Below, piece by piece: positions 29,964 through 39,552 of a stretch of 64,000 nt of DNA. The stretch is taken from positions 372,001 to 436,000 of the forward strand of contig CAVZTA010000019.1 in assembly GCA_963778025.1 (NCBI GenBank), in the 5' to 3' direction. Numbering within the stretch: the stretch's first letter is position 1; each line of letters begins with the position of its first letter. The DNA is from CAVZTA01 sp963778025. GTDB lineage: Bacteria; Chloroflexota; Limnocylindria; Limnocylindrales; CSP1-4. The position numbers and the translations under genes are program-made. A model generated the notes under the pieces. That model was not told the origin of the DNA and did not search any database. It worked only from the letters and a program-made list of their open reading frames with translations.

Positions 29964-31557
29964 TCAGTCGCGGCCCCGCCGCAGCGACCGACCGGGTCGC
30001 GCCCCCGTCGGCTGCTCGTCCCGCACGACCGCCGTCCCGGCGACCAGCACGTGGACGATCCCGTCGGGGAACTGTCGTGGCTCGTCATACGTGGCGTTCG
30101 CGCGGACCCGCGCCGCGTCGAACACCGTGATGTCCGCGATGGCGCCATCGCGCAGCACGCCGCGATCCCGAAGCCCCAGCCGTGCCGCCGGTGCCCCGGT
30201 CATCCGGTGGACGGCGTCCTCGAGGCTCAGGAGGCCTTCGTCCCGCACGAACTGCCCGAGGATCCGCGGATAGCTGCCGTACGTGCGCGGTGACGGCTTG
30301 TCGCCCGATGAACGTCGAATCGGTGCCGACCATCGCGACCGGGTGCTGATAGAAGCGGCGGATGCCGTCGGTGTGCGGTCCCGGCGTGACCTCGTTGACG
30401 CGGAGGTCCTCGGCGAGGAGCAGGTCGCAGATGGTGTCGACCGGGTCGGCGCCCGTCTCCGCCATGATGTCGCCGAGCGTCGACCCCTCCCAGCGCCGGT
30501 GCTCCGGTCGCGTGAACGCCCCCACCCGGACGTCGGCCAGGCCGCCCTTGCCGGCGTAGAGCTGGCCGCGCTGGCGCATCTCCTCGCGCATCGCGTCGCG
30601 GACGGCATGGTCGGCCAGGCGTTCCTTGGTGCGTCGCGGACCGCCCTCCAGGAACCGGATGGGCACGAGGATCAGCAATCGGGTGCTCGCCCACTCGTAC
30701 GGGTAGCTGTCGAACGTGACGTCGAGGCCCTGGGCGCGCGCGTCGTCGACCAACGCCAGCATCGGCTCGGGGCCGCCGGGGAACGTCAGCCGGTGGTAGA
30801 AGTGGGTGATGTGGCTGGGCGCCTCGCCGCGCCGGCCGATCTCGATCGCCTCGCGGAACGGGTCGAGGTACCGGTCGCCGAGCGCGTAGCGCACATGCGT
30901 GTGGTAGAACCCGCCGAGCTTCGCGGCCTCGTTCGCGAGCGCGGCCAGCTCGTCGGTCGTGGCGTAGGCACCGGGCGGGTAGTCGAGCCCGGAGCTGACA
31001 CCGAATGCGCCCTCCTCCATCGCCTCGCGGAGCTGCGCGCGCATGTCGGCGATGGCGTGGCTGTCGGCGGGGACGTCGTCCCAGCCCAGGGCGTTGATGC
31101 GGAGCGGCGTGTTGCCCACGACCATGAGCGCGACGTTGAGCGCGATGCGGCCGTCGAATCGGTCGAGGTAGGAAGCGGCCGTGCCCCACGAGGTCTCGAG
31201 GCCGGGCGGCGAGCCGTCGAGCCCGGCGTTCATCCACACCAGGTCGTCGAGGTCCTCCCTGCGGGCGAAGGGCGCGTAGCTCAGCCCATCGATGCCCACG
31301 ACCTCGGTGGTGACGCCCTGGCGGATCTTCGGCTCGTGCCCGCCATCGGCGAGGAGCACCAGCCCCGAGTGACTGTGGAGGTCGATGAACCCGGGCGCGA
31401 CGACGAGCCCGGTGGCATCGATCGTCGTGCCGGCCGCTTCGTGCTCCGCGCCGGCATCGAGGAGCCGGACCCGCCCCTCGTCGATCGCGACATCGGCGGG
31501 CCGGCCCGGCGTCCCCGTCCCATCGACGAGCGTCCCGCCCCGGATCAGCGTGTCCAT
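29964..31557 (-). CDS. N-acyl-D-amino-acid deacylase family amidohydrolase (one frame change)
   Basis: A metal-dependent amidohydrolase of ~530 residues. The HxH metal motif is PGFIDLHSHSG; other conserved parts are GVTTEVVG, THVRYALGD, PSHITHFYH and MVGTDSTFIG. In D-aminoacylases the segment after GVTTEVVG usually reads NCG with a metal-binding cysteine; here it reads IDG, so the substrate or metal site may differ. Near 30300 an extra base moves the last ~100 residues (RTYGSYPRILGQFV to the end) to another frame. It starts 9 bp after guanine deaminase in the same unit, which hints at a role in nitrogen salvage rather than D-amino acid use alone. Confidence 0.8.
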
Positions 31558-31566
31558 CGCCCGCCC

Positions 31567-32934
31567 TCAGGCTGAGCTCGCGAGCCGGCGACCGCGGACG
31601 TAGGTGCCACGGATCATCGCCGCGTTCGCGCGGAACATCAGGCGGCTGACGAGGAGCGACGGGTCGGCCAGGGCGTCCCGGACCTCGGCCAGGCCGCCGT
31701 CATCGTCGATGGCGGCGGTGGCTGACGGGTCGATGACCACGAGATCGGCCTCCTTGCCTTCCTCAAGTGACCCCGTGACATCCGCAAGTCCCAGGGCCCG
31801 GGCCCCCTCCAGCGAGGCGAGCCGTAGCCAGTCGAGCGGCGCCAGGACCGGCAGCGTGTCGTCGAGCATCACCCGCCACGCGTTCTGACAGTACGCCCCG
31901 ATGCGCATCGAGGACCAGATGCTGACCTCCGGACCGGCGGCGACATCGCTGCCCATCCCGACCGACAACCCCGCCCGGAGGTAGCGAGCCAGGGGCATCA
32001 CGCCCGAGGCGAGGAACAGATTGGAGCCCGGGCAGTGGGCGACATGCGCGCCAGCCTCGACCAGCCGCGCAAGCTCGCGGTCGGAGAGATGCACGGCATG
32101 CGCGAACACCGCATTCGGCCCGACGCCGCCCGCGCGGTCGTAGACGTCGACGTAGTCACGAGTCCCGGGGAACAGCCCGGCCACCGCCTCGATCTCGCCG
32201 CGGTCCTCGGACAGGTGCGTCTGCCACGTCGCGCCGGCATCGCGCGCGAGCGTCGCGCTCTCGCGCAGCAGGTCGGCGGTGCAGGCGACCGCGAAGCGGG
32301 GCGTGAACGCGTAGCGCAGGCGCCCGCCGTCCCGGCCGTGCCAGCGCGAGCAGAGGTCGGCCGACTGACGAAGGGACAGCTCGGTGAGCTCGGGCGAGCC
32401 GGGTGATCGCCGCTCGTCATACGTGACCCGGTCCATCATCACCTTGCCCAGCACCGCCCGGATCCCGTGCGCCTCGGCGGCTCGGAAGGCGACGTCGAGA
32501 CTCTCCTCGTAGACCGCGCCGTACGCGAGGACGGTCGTCGTGCCCGCGCCGGCCATCGCGCGGAACGCCGCGGGGGCCACGCGCTCGGCGATGGCGGGGT
32601 CTGCCCAGCGGCGCTCGAGCGGGAAGATGTGCCGCTCAAGCCAGGCGAGGAGATCCATCCCGAACCCGATCCCGGCGTTCGGCAGCTGCGGCAGGTGCGC
32701 ATGGAGGTCGACGAGCCCGGGCACGAGGACGAACGGCCGAAGGTCGAGGGCCTCGTCGGTCTCGCGCGTCCCGGCCTCCGCCCTCGCGACACGGGCGATG
32801 CGGCCACCGGCATCGACGGCGACCAGCGCGTCCGGCTCGTGGAGCGTGGATCCGTCGTCCAGCGGCGTGATCAGGCGCGCGCGAAGCGTGAACGGTGCTC
32901 GGGCAGGCAGCTCCACGAGCGCGGACGGTAGCAC
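31567..32934 (-). CDS. guaD: Guanine deaminase
   Basis: Deaminates guanine to xanthine. The 455-residue protein has the guanine-deaminase metal motif PGLVDLHAHLPQ, the following LLAWLERHIFPLE, KVMMDRV, the substrate motif TPRFAVACTADLL, and the later ligands QTHLSE, HAVHLSD, HCPGSNLFL and GSDVAAGP. The GTG start at 32934 directly follows the response-regulator stop (TGAGTG), so the two are coupled. It would supply xanthine to the dehydrogenase encoded 3.4 kb away. The frame is intact. Confidence 0.93.
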   Translation of the reverse strand: MLPSALVELPARAPFTLRARLITPLDDGSTLHEPDALVAVDAGGRIARVARAEAGTRETDEALDLRPFVLVPGLVDLHAHLPQLPNAGIGFGMDLLAWLERHIFPLERRWADPAIAERVAPAAFRAMAGAGTTTVLAYGAVYEESLDVAFRAAEAHGIRAVLGKVMMDRVTYDERRSPGSPELTELSLRQSADLCSRWHGRDGGRLRYAFTPRFAVACTADLLRESATLARDAGATWQTHLSEDRGEIEAVAGLFPGTRDYVDVYDRAGGVGPNAVFAHAVHLSDRELARLVEAGAHVAHCPGSNLFLASGVMPLARYLRAGLSVGMGSDVAAGPEVSIWSSMRIGAYCQNAWRVMLDDTLPVLAPLDWLRLASLEGARALGLADVTGSLEEGKEADLVVIDPSATAAIDDDGGLAEVRDALADPSLLVSRLMFRANAAMIRGTYVRGRRLASSA

Positions 32935-33585
32935 TCAGCGCGCGGCGCGAAGGAGCGTCAGGACCGCCAGCACGCGACGGTGGAGCTCGGGCGTCTCCTC
33001 GAGGCCGAGCTTGCTGAAGATCTGGTTCATGTGCGTCTCGACCGTGCGCTCGGAGAGGCCGAGCCGCTCGGCGATCCCTCGATTCGAGAGGCCCTCGCCG
33101 ACCAGCGCGAGGACCTCCTTCTCGCGGACGCTGAGGATCCCGAGCGGATCGCGCTCCCGGCGCCGTTGCATGAGCCGGCTGACGATCGAGGGATCGAGGA
33201 CGATCTCGCCCGCGGCCAGGCGATCGAGGGCATCGACCAGGACGGCGGCGTGGAACACGCGTTGCTTGAGCAGATAGCCCACCCGATCGACCTGGCCCGA
33301 CAGCAGCTGGGCGGCGTAGCGCGGCTCGACGTGGTGGGACAGGAGCAGGACGCCGACCGCTGGGTACGCCTGCCGGATCTGGCCGGCTGCGACGAGGCCC
33401 TCGGTCGTGTGGGTCGGCGGCATCCGGATGTCGAGGATGACCGCGTCGGGCTGATGCGCCTTCACGAGCCCCAGGATCCCGACGGCGTCGTCGGCCTCCG
33501 CCGCGACCTCGATCCCGACCTCGCGCAGGAGCGTCACGATCCCGGAGCGGGTGATCAGCACGTCCTCGACGACGATCACGCGCAT
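32935..33585 (-). CDS. NarL/FixJ-type response regulator
   Basis: A 216-residue two-component regulator. The receiver domain (residues 1-120) has the acidic pair VVED and the phosphoacceptor Asp in VILDIRMPP. A LuxR-type helix-turn-helix is near the C-terminus (LSNRGIAERLGLSERTVETHMNQI). The start overlaps the histidine kinase stop by 10 bp. The next gene downstream, immediately adjacent, is guanine deaminase, so this pair probably controls purine use, or is controlled with it. Confidence 0.94.
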   Translation of the reverse strand: MRVIVVEDVLITRSGIVTLLREVGIEVAAEADDAVGILGLVKAHQPDAVILDIRMPPTHTTEGLVAAGQIRQAYPAVGVLLLSHHVEPRYAAQLLSGQVDRVGYLLKQRVFHAAVLVDALDRLAAGEIVLDPSIVSRLMQRRRERDPLGILSVREKEVLALVGEGLSNRGIAERLGLSERTVETHMNQIFSKLGLEETPELHRRVLAVLTLLRAAR

Positions 33586-35351
33586 GGCAGGGATGCCGAG
33601 ATGCTGAGACCGCCGTTCGCCAGCGCCATCGTGTGGACCTCGCCACCGGCCGCACCGACGACGTCCGCAAGACCGACGGGATCGAGTCCGTCCGCCATGC
33701 CGTCGACACTGACGAGCGCCAGCAGGCGGCCATCCGCGTCGTCGAGCGCGACGCGGACCGCCGACGCATCGCCTCGCCCGGCGGCGGCGACCACTCGGGC
33801 GATCACCCGCCAGACCGCGGATTCGACCGCCGGCGGGTAGCGGGTCTCGGGTGCCCGATCCACCACCAGTGGGACCGCGGCCTGGTCCGCGAGCGTCTCG
33901 AGTGCCGCGGCGAGCCCGGCTTCATCGAGCATCGCGGGATGGATGCCCCGCGCGATCGCGCGGAGGGCCTCGATGGTGTCGTCCGCGGCTGCGGTCAGCT
34001 GGTCGAGCGCCGGCGCCCGCGGATCGTCGCGCCGGCCGGCCTCCTCCGCCGCGCTCGACAGCTCGCTGACGATGCCGAGCATCCGCTGCTGGGCGCCGTC
34101 GTGGAGGTCCCGTTCGATCCGACGCCGGACGTGGTCGCCGGCCTGGACGATCCGGGTCCGGGAGGCGCGCAACTCCGCGACCTCATGGCGAACGACGGCC
34201 AGGAGTCGCTCGTTGTCGGCGGCAAGCAGGACGGCGTCGCCGAGCTCCGCCGCGACGCCGGCGTCAGCCGATGTCGAGGCGTCGAGCACGACGGCGACGA
34301 GCTCGCCGGACCGGCGGATCTCCCAGTCGGGTCGGGCGGACCCGCGCAGGGCAGCGCGATCGACGGTCCGGCCGTCGACGTCCACGAACCGCCCGTCGGG
34401 CATGGGGTAGACGACTCGAAGGGTGGGATCGGCCAGTGCTCCGGCCAGACCGACGCTGAGCGACGCGGCCTCGGGGAACGGGGCGAGGCGGTCCGCCAGT
34501 CGCTCGATCGCCGCGACGATCCGGCGGGCGTTCGCCGTCCACCACAGGACGGCGGCGGCCAGGGCGACGAGCGCCAGGGCCCTGACCACGTAGGCGGCGA
34601 TCGCGATCTCGCCCGTCGGGGCGACGACCGTCGAGGGGAGCAGGATCGAGAACCCCCAGACCGTCCATGCCGCACCGATCGCGAGGGTGGCGCCCCACAT
34701 CGGCCACCCGCCGCGCCGCGGCGAGCGCAGGCCTCGGGACGCGGCGAGCAGCCCCGACCCTGCGGCCAGGGCGATGGTCAGCCCCTGCCAGAGATCCGAG
34801 AGCGACCGCGCGAGCCGGAAGTCGACGCCCGCACCGACCGGGTTGCGGTCACAGACAGCGAGGCATCGCAGGTCGAACGACGGCACCCAGGCGACGAGCC
34901 ACACGCTGGTGAGCGCCAGGAGGCCGATCGTGACGGCGCCCAGGACGGCTCGGGCGGAGCCGGGGAGCCAGGGCGGGCGTGTCGCGACCACGGCCCGAAG
35001 CGCGATCGGCAGCGTCATCACCGTGCCCACGAGTCCGACGGCTCGCAGCACGCCCGGCGCGCTCGTCGTCCCCGCCCAGTCGGCGCCGAACCAGCAGAGC
35101 CCGGCGAGCATCGTCGCCATGCCCGCCTCGCGGCGGCGCGCGCGCCAGGCGACGACGCCGGCCGCGACCATCGAGAGCCCGGCGAGGACATCCAGCGCGA
35201 AGATCGCCGGCGACAGCTGGGCCAGGCGGGTGACGTCACCAGCGCTGCGACCCGTTGCGGTGACGGACACCACGGCGAGGGCGATCACGAGGAGGGGCAC
35301 GATGCTGCCCCGGGGATCGACCCACCTCCTCGCCTGCCGCGACGGTCCCAT
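33576..35351 (-). CDS. NarX/DesK-type sensor histidine kinase
   Basis: A 591-residue membrane sensor. The N-terminal ~260 residues hold about seven hydrophobic helices, with two cysteines in a loop (LRCLAVCDRNP). The HisKA_3 phosphoacceptor box RRRIERDLHDGAQQRML is intact and is followed by an ATPase domain that looks shortened: the usual N box and glycine-rich loops are weak (GMADGLDPVGLADVVGAAGGEVHTM, seen in part as GLDPVGLADVVGAAGG). ATG 35351 is the chosen start. It is paralogous in layout to the kinase at 37053-38571 and divergent from the TRAP-type binding lipoprotein. Membrane-embedded sensing of a small solute is likely. Confidence 0.88.
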   Translation of the reverse strand: MGPSRQARRWVDPRGSIVPLLVIALAVVSVTATGRSAGDVTRLAQLSPAIFALDVLAGLSMVAAGVVAWRARRREAGMATMLAGLCWFGADWAGTTSAPGVLRAVGLVGTVMTLPIALRAVVATRPPWLPGSARAVLGAVTIGLLALTSVWLVAWVPSFDLRCLAVCDRNPVGAGVDFRLARSLSDLWQGLTIALAAGSGLLAASRGLRSPRRGGWPMWGATLAIGAAWTVWGFSILLPSTVVAPTGEIAIAAYVVRALALVALAAAVLWWTANARRIVAAIERLADRLAPFPEAASLSVGLAGALADPTLRVVYPMPDGRFVDVDGRTVDRAALRGSARPDWEIRRSGELVAVVLDASTSADAGVAAELGDAVLLAADNERLLAVVRHEVAELRASRTRIVQAGDHVRRRIERDLHDGAQQRMLGIVSELSSAAEEAGRRDDPRAPALDQLTAAADDTIEALRAIARGIHPAMLDEAGLAAALETLADQAAVPLVVDRAPETRYPPAVESAVWRVIARVVAAAGRGDASAVRVALDDADGRLLALVSVDGMADGLDPVGLADVVGAAGGEVHTMALANGGLSISASLPCA

Positions 35352-35530
35352 GGTTGCATTCTGGCAGCGGCGATCCCGGGGATCGACGCGTGGGCTCACG
35401 GTCCGACCGTCGGTCGGGCTAAGAGGCAGCACGGAGGCCGGGTGCGGCGCATCCCGTGATGGCGTGGATGTGCTGCGTGCGACAGAGGCGGAGGGTTCGG
35501 TCGGTGGAGACCGCACCAGGGAGACCTCGG
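35352..35530. promoter_or_regulatory. Divergent promoter region with two dyads
   Basis: This 179-bp gap separates the histidine kinase from the TRAP-type lipoprotein gene. It contains CGATCCCGGGGATCG (35371-35385, arms of 7 around one base) and CCGACCGTCGGTCGG (35403-35417, arms of 6 around three bases). Either could be an operator, for example for the adjacent response regulator. No clear -35/-10 is visible. Confidence 0.35.
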
Positions 35531-37093
35531 ATGGACCGCACGACATGGTCGAAGGCACTTGCCATCTCGGCCGCGATCACGCTGCTCGGCGGCTGTGCAT
35601 CGGCCCCGGGCGGGCCGCCGTCGCCATCGGGCGCGGCAGCTGCGCCGTCCGGGACGGCCAGCGCCCCGGCCGCCTCCGGCAAGCCGTCGCCGGTCGGTCC
35701 GGCGGTGACGCTGCACCTGGCGGATGCGGAGGATCAAGGCCGCTCCAGCCAGCCGTGGATCGACGCGTTCATCGACAAGGTCAGCAAGGATTCCGGGGGC
35801 ACGATCACCGTCGTCCCGGAGTACAACGCGGGCGGCGGCAACGAGGGCGTCCCGGGTGAGATCGTCGTCGCGGGACAGGTCATGGCGGGCGATGTCGAGC
35901 TGGCCCTCGTTCCCGTTCGGGGCTGGAACGACGTTGGCGTCACGAGCCTGCAGGCACTCGAGGCACCGCTGCTCGTCGACAGCGACGCGCTCCTGACCGC
36001 CGTCGCGGCCGACCCGCTCGTGCAGCCGTTGCTCGACCGGATGGGTGACCAGGGGCTGGTGGGCCTGAGCGCCTGGCCGGACGACCTGCGCCACCCGTTC
36101 ACGTGGGACCAGAACGGGTCGCCCATCGTCACCGCCGCCGATCTCCGCGATGCCGCGATCTTCGCGCTGCCGTCGAAGCTGCAGGTCGACGATCCTGCAA
36201 GGGCTCGGGGCGAAGGTGGTCTCGGCGGGCTCCGGGGACGTCGACCGGATGGTCGCCGATGGCTCGCTCCGAGGCGCCGAATCAAGCTTCAACGGCATCC
36301 GCTCGCTGAGTGGCACGCCCACCGCGACCGGCGATGTCGTCCTGTACCCGAAGTTCCAGGTCCTCGCCGCAGAGGACGCGGCCTTCAGCCGGCTGAGCGA
36401 TGCACAGCAGGCCATCGTGCGCGGCGCGGCCGTCGCCGCCCGGGATCTGGCTGTCGCGAAGCACGTGCCCGACGCGCAGCTGGCGAGCGAGTGGTGCACG
36501 CTGCACGGACGGGTCGTGCTCGCGGGAGCGGACGGTGTCCGGTCGTTCCAGGAGGCGGCCGCACCGGTCCTGGCAACGCTTGCGCAGGACCCGGTCACCG
36601 CGACCGCCTGGACGCCATCACGCGGCTCAAGGCCGGCTTGACCACCACCAGCCCGGCGGTGCAGGCGTGCGAACCCGTCGCCGACCCGAACGCCCCGTGG
36701 CCGTCGGTCGCGCCGGGCCCCGATCTGGGCTTCATCCCCGATGGCGTCTACATCCACACCGTCACCGAGGCGGAGCTCAGCGCCGCGGGCGTCGATCCGG
36801 CCGACGTGGCGCCCAATGCCGGAACGTGGCGGCTGCAGGTCGACGGCCAGCACGGCACGTGGACGAACATGCAGGACGGCCACACGCCCGGCGAGATCGT
36901 CCCGCTCGACTTCGAGCTCCACGGGGACCGCGTGCGGATGCAGCAGCACGACCACCCGTCCTTCTGGGACGTGCGCTGGAGCTCGAAGGACGACGTCCTC
37001 CAGCTGGAGATCGTCGGGTCCGACTGGAGCACCGCCCAGGGAGCGGTCTCGCTCAACGCGTACTGGAAGGGAGCGTGGACCAAGGTGGAGTGA
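35531..37093 (+). CDS. TRAP-type (DctP-like) substrate-binding lipoprotein with extra C-terminal domain
   Basis: ATG 35531 begins a lipoprotein signal (ALAISAAITLLGGCAS, lipobox LGGC). After a Ser/Pro linker, a DctP-type binding domain follows: DAFIDKVSKDSGGTITV, EIVVAGQVMAGDVELALVPVRGW. The frame changes near 36190 (one extra base) and back near 36615; net length is a multiple of three (~520 residues). Beyond the binding domain, about 130 residues starting FIPDGVYIHTVTEAEL form a separate beta-rich, lipocalin-like domain. The TRAP membrane subunits DctQ and DctM are absent from the window. With kinases on both sides it may serve a sensor rather than a transporter. Confidence 0.8.
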   Translation: MDRTTWSKALAISAAITLLGGCASAPGGPPSPSGAAAAPSGTASAPAASGKPSPVGPAVTLHLADAEDQGRSSQPWIDAFIDKVSKDSGGTITVVPEYNAGGGNEGVPGEIVVAGQVMAGDVELALVPVRGWNDVGVTSLQALEAPLLVDSDALLTAVAADPLVQPLLDRMGDQGLVGLSAWPDDLRHPFTWDQNGSPIVTAADLRDAAIFALPSKLQVDDPARARGEGGLGGLRGRRPDGRRWLAPRRRIKLQRHPLAEWHAHRDRRCRPVPEVPGPRRRGRGLQPAERCTAGHRARRGRRRPGSGCREARARRAAGERVVHAARTGRARGSGRCPVVPGGGRTGPGNACAGPGHRDRLDAITRLKAGLTTTSPAVQACEPVADPNAPWPSVAPGPDLGFIPDGVYIHTVTEAELSAAGVDPADVAPNAGTWRLQVDGQHGTWTNMQDGHTPGEIVPLDFELHGDRVRMQQHDHPSFWDVRWSSKDDVLQLEIVGSDWSTAQGAVSLNAYWKGAWTKVE

Positions 37094-38571
37094 CAGCGGC
37101 GCCGCTGCCAGCCACACGGCGCGCCTCGTCGGACACCGGAAGGGTCACGACGAGGCGCGTTCCCGCGCCCGGTGGCGAGTCCAGCTCGAGCCGGCCGCCC
37201 ATCGAGACGATCCGGTCACGAAGACCGCGCAGGCCCGTTCCCGCATCGAGGCTGGCACCGCCGACGCCGGCGTCCTCCACCCGGAGCGTCACCTCGTGCG
37301 GATTCGCGGAGAGGCTGATCGCGCACGGACCCCGCGCCCGCGTGCCGCGCAGTGTTCGCGACCGCCTCGGCGCACACGAAGTACAGGCAGGCGGCGATGT
37401 CGATGTCGAGCTCGAGCGGCTCGCCGGGGACGTCCAGGTCGACGGGGATCGGCGCGTTGTCAGCCACGTCACGCAGCGCCGCGATGAGGCCTGCCGCCCG
37501 AAGCGCCGGCGGGTAGACCCCGCGGAGGAGTCCTTCGACATCGTTCCGGGCGACGTCCACCCTGCGGGCTGCTGCGCCCAGTCGGTCGTCGACCGGGCCG
37601 TCGGATCGCACGTCGTGGATCCGGCCGATCGCGCGCGCGAGGTGCTCGAGGCGGCGGGTCACATCGGCGTCCACCTGGCGGGCGAGCTCCTCCTGTTCCC
37701 TGAAGCCGGCATCGACGAGGCGGCGGCGGGACGCAGCGATCTCCCGGGACTGCCGTTCGAGGTCGTCGCGCAGGCGGACGTTGTGGGCGACCAGCTCGAC
37801 GGCGGTCAGGACGGCCGAGCGGAGCTCCGGGTCATCGAGCGTCGCCTGGTCGTGCACGATCCGGGCGAGCTCCACCCCGCCGCGCGTGACGGGTGTTGCG
37901 GGCCCGGCGGGCTCCGCGGTGGACAGGCCGTCCAGACCGAGCCACCCCTCACCCTCGAGGGGCCGGATGACGATGCGGAACGAGGGATCGCCGAGGGCGC
38001 CGGCCAGCGCCGGAGCCAGTTCGACGACGCGGTCCGCCGTCAGCAGCTCGGGTCCTGCCTGCGCGAGCAGCGACTCGGCGAGCATCACGCCCGCGGCGAC
38101 GATGAACCCGAGCTCGAGCGCGTAGGGCACGTCCGGTGCGAGCAGGATCGGGATGCCGATCGCCAGCGCTGCCCCGGCAGCCGCCAGCCATGCCCGCCGG
38201 TCAGACCCCGATCCGACGACCATCGCGGCGAGGGCGCCGACGAAGCAGCCGAGCCACAGCCAGTCGATGAGCGCGGCGGCGGGACGCAGCGGCTCGACCA
38301 CCAGGCAGCGGTGCGTGAACGGCTCGAGATCCAGGCAGGTCCGAACATCGGGCACGAGCCAGGCGAGGCCCGCGAGCACGAGTAGCGCGGCCTCGGTCCG
38401 CCGGTGCGCGACCCGGTCCACGGCGAGACCCGCCGCGACCGCGACCCAGCCGGCGACCAGCCACGGGATCCCTTCCGCGACGTGTGTCGGTCCGTGCCCC
38501 AGCCACAGGGACACCGGGCCCAGCACCGCGGCCACGGCCGCACCGACGACGAGCCAGCTGCGCGACGACAC
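37053..38571 (-). CDS. Sensor kinase-like protein without a clear phosphoacceptor histidine (one frame change)
   Basis: About seven N-terminal membrane helices (residues 5-165) are followed by a cytosolic region resembling that of the 33576-35351 kinase (ALAGALGDPSFRIVI; RDDLERQSREIAASRRRL). Where the paralogue has DLHDGAQQ this protein reads ARQVDADVTRRLEHL, so the normal HisKA_3 histidine is missing. The ATPase domain is well kept: YFVCAEAVANTARHA (N box) and DAGVGG...GTGLRGLRDRIVSMGG. One extra base near 37345 separates the two halves of that domain. The predicted end overlaps the opposing lipoprotein gene by 41 bp. It may act on another protein's histidine, or be a non-phosphorylating partner. 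Confidence 0.75.
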
Positions 38572-38644
38572 GCCGACATGATGGCCATCCCGGCGTCGCG
38601 CGGACGGTGCCGCGACGGCACGGCGCGCCGTACCGGAGCCGACG

Positions 38645-39521
38645 TCAGCGCAGCGTCGGGTCCAGCACGTCCCGGAGCCAGTCGCCGACGAGGTTCACCC
38701 CGATCACCGTCAGCACCAGGAAGAACGACGGCACCAGCGTGAGCCACCACGCGGTCCGCAGGTACTCGGTGCCGTCGGCGATCTGGCGGCCCCACTCCGG
38801 GGTCGGCGGGGGGACGCCCAGGCCCAGGAACGACAGGCCTGCCGTGAACACGATGACCTGCGGCACGAACAGCGTCGCGACCACGATCACGGAGGGCAGC
38901 ACGTTGGGCAGGACGTGACGCCGGAGCACACCGCGGGACGATCCGCCGAGCGCCCGCGCCGCCTCGATGTACGGCTGCTCGCGGATCCGCAGCACCTCCG
39001 CGCGGACGACGCGGTGGTAGAAGATCCAGGACCCCAGGCCGAGCACGAGGATGAGGTTCGCGAGCGACGCGCCCAGGACCGCGACCACCGCCAGCGCGAG
39101 CACCAGGAACGGGATCGCCTGCTGGACATCCGCGAGCCGGCCGATGACGGCGTCGGGACGTCCGCGGAAGTAGCCCGCGACGATCCCGGTCGTCACGCCC
39201 ACCAGGCCACCGACGACCACGGCCGTCACGCCGATGAGCAGCGTCACCTGCGAGCCCCAGACGACCCGGGACCAGACGTCGCGGCCCTGCCGATCCGTGC
39301 CCAGCCAGTGCTCCCACGAGCCCGCCGGCGAAGACCGGAGGCAGCAGCCGGTCGCGCAGCTCGCCGTTGGCCGTCCGCGCCTCGGGGGCGATCAACGGCG
39401 CCGACACGGCCAGGAGCACGACGAACCCCACCAGCACCAGCCCGACGACCGCCGCGGGGTCGAGTCGCACGCGGCGACGCGGGGCACCGGCCGGCTCCTC
39501 GGCCGCCAGCTCCTCGGCCAT
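38645..39521 (-). CDS. Dpp/Opp-type ABC transporter permease (DppC-like, one frame change)
   Basis: The second inner-membrane permease of a peptide/nickel-type ABC importer. The N-terminal helix (AAVVGLVLVGFVVLLAVSAPLI) and, after an extra G near 39315, SWEHWLGTDRQGRDVWSRV and the permease core follow; the EAA loop is YIEAARALGGSSRGVLRRHVLPN. The ATG at 39521 lacks a ribosome site. An earlier ATG at 39556 overlaps the DppB stop but is out of frame with the rest, so the true start is unresolved. It is the last gene of the operon. Confidence 0.87.
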
Positions 39522-39552
39522 CGCGAAGGCCGGGGAGGATCCCGAGCCGCGC

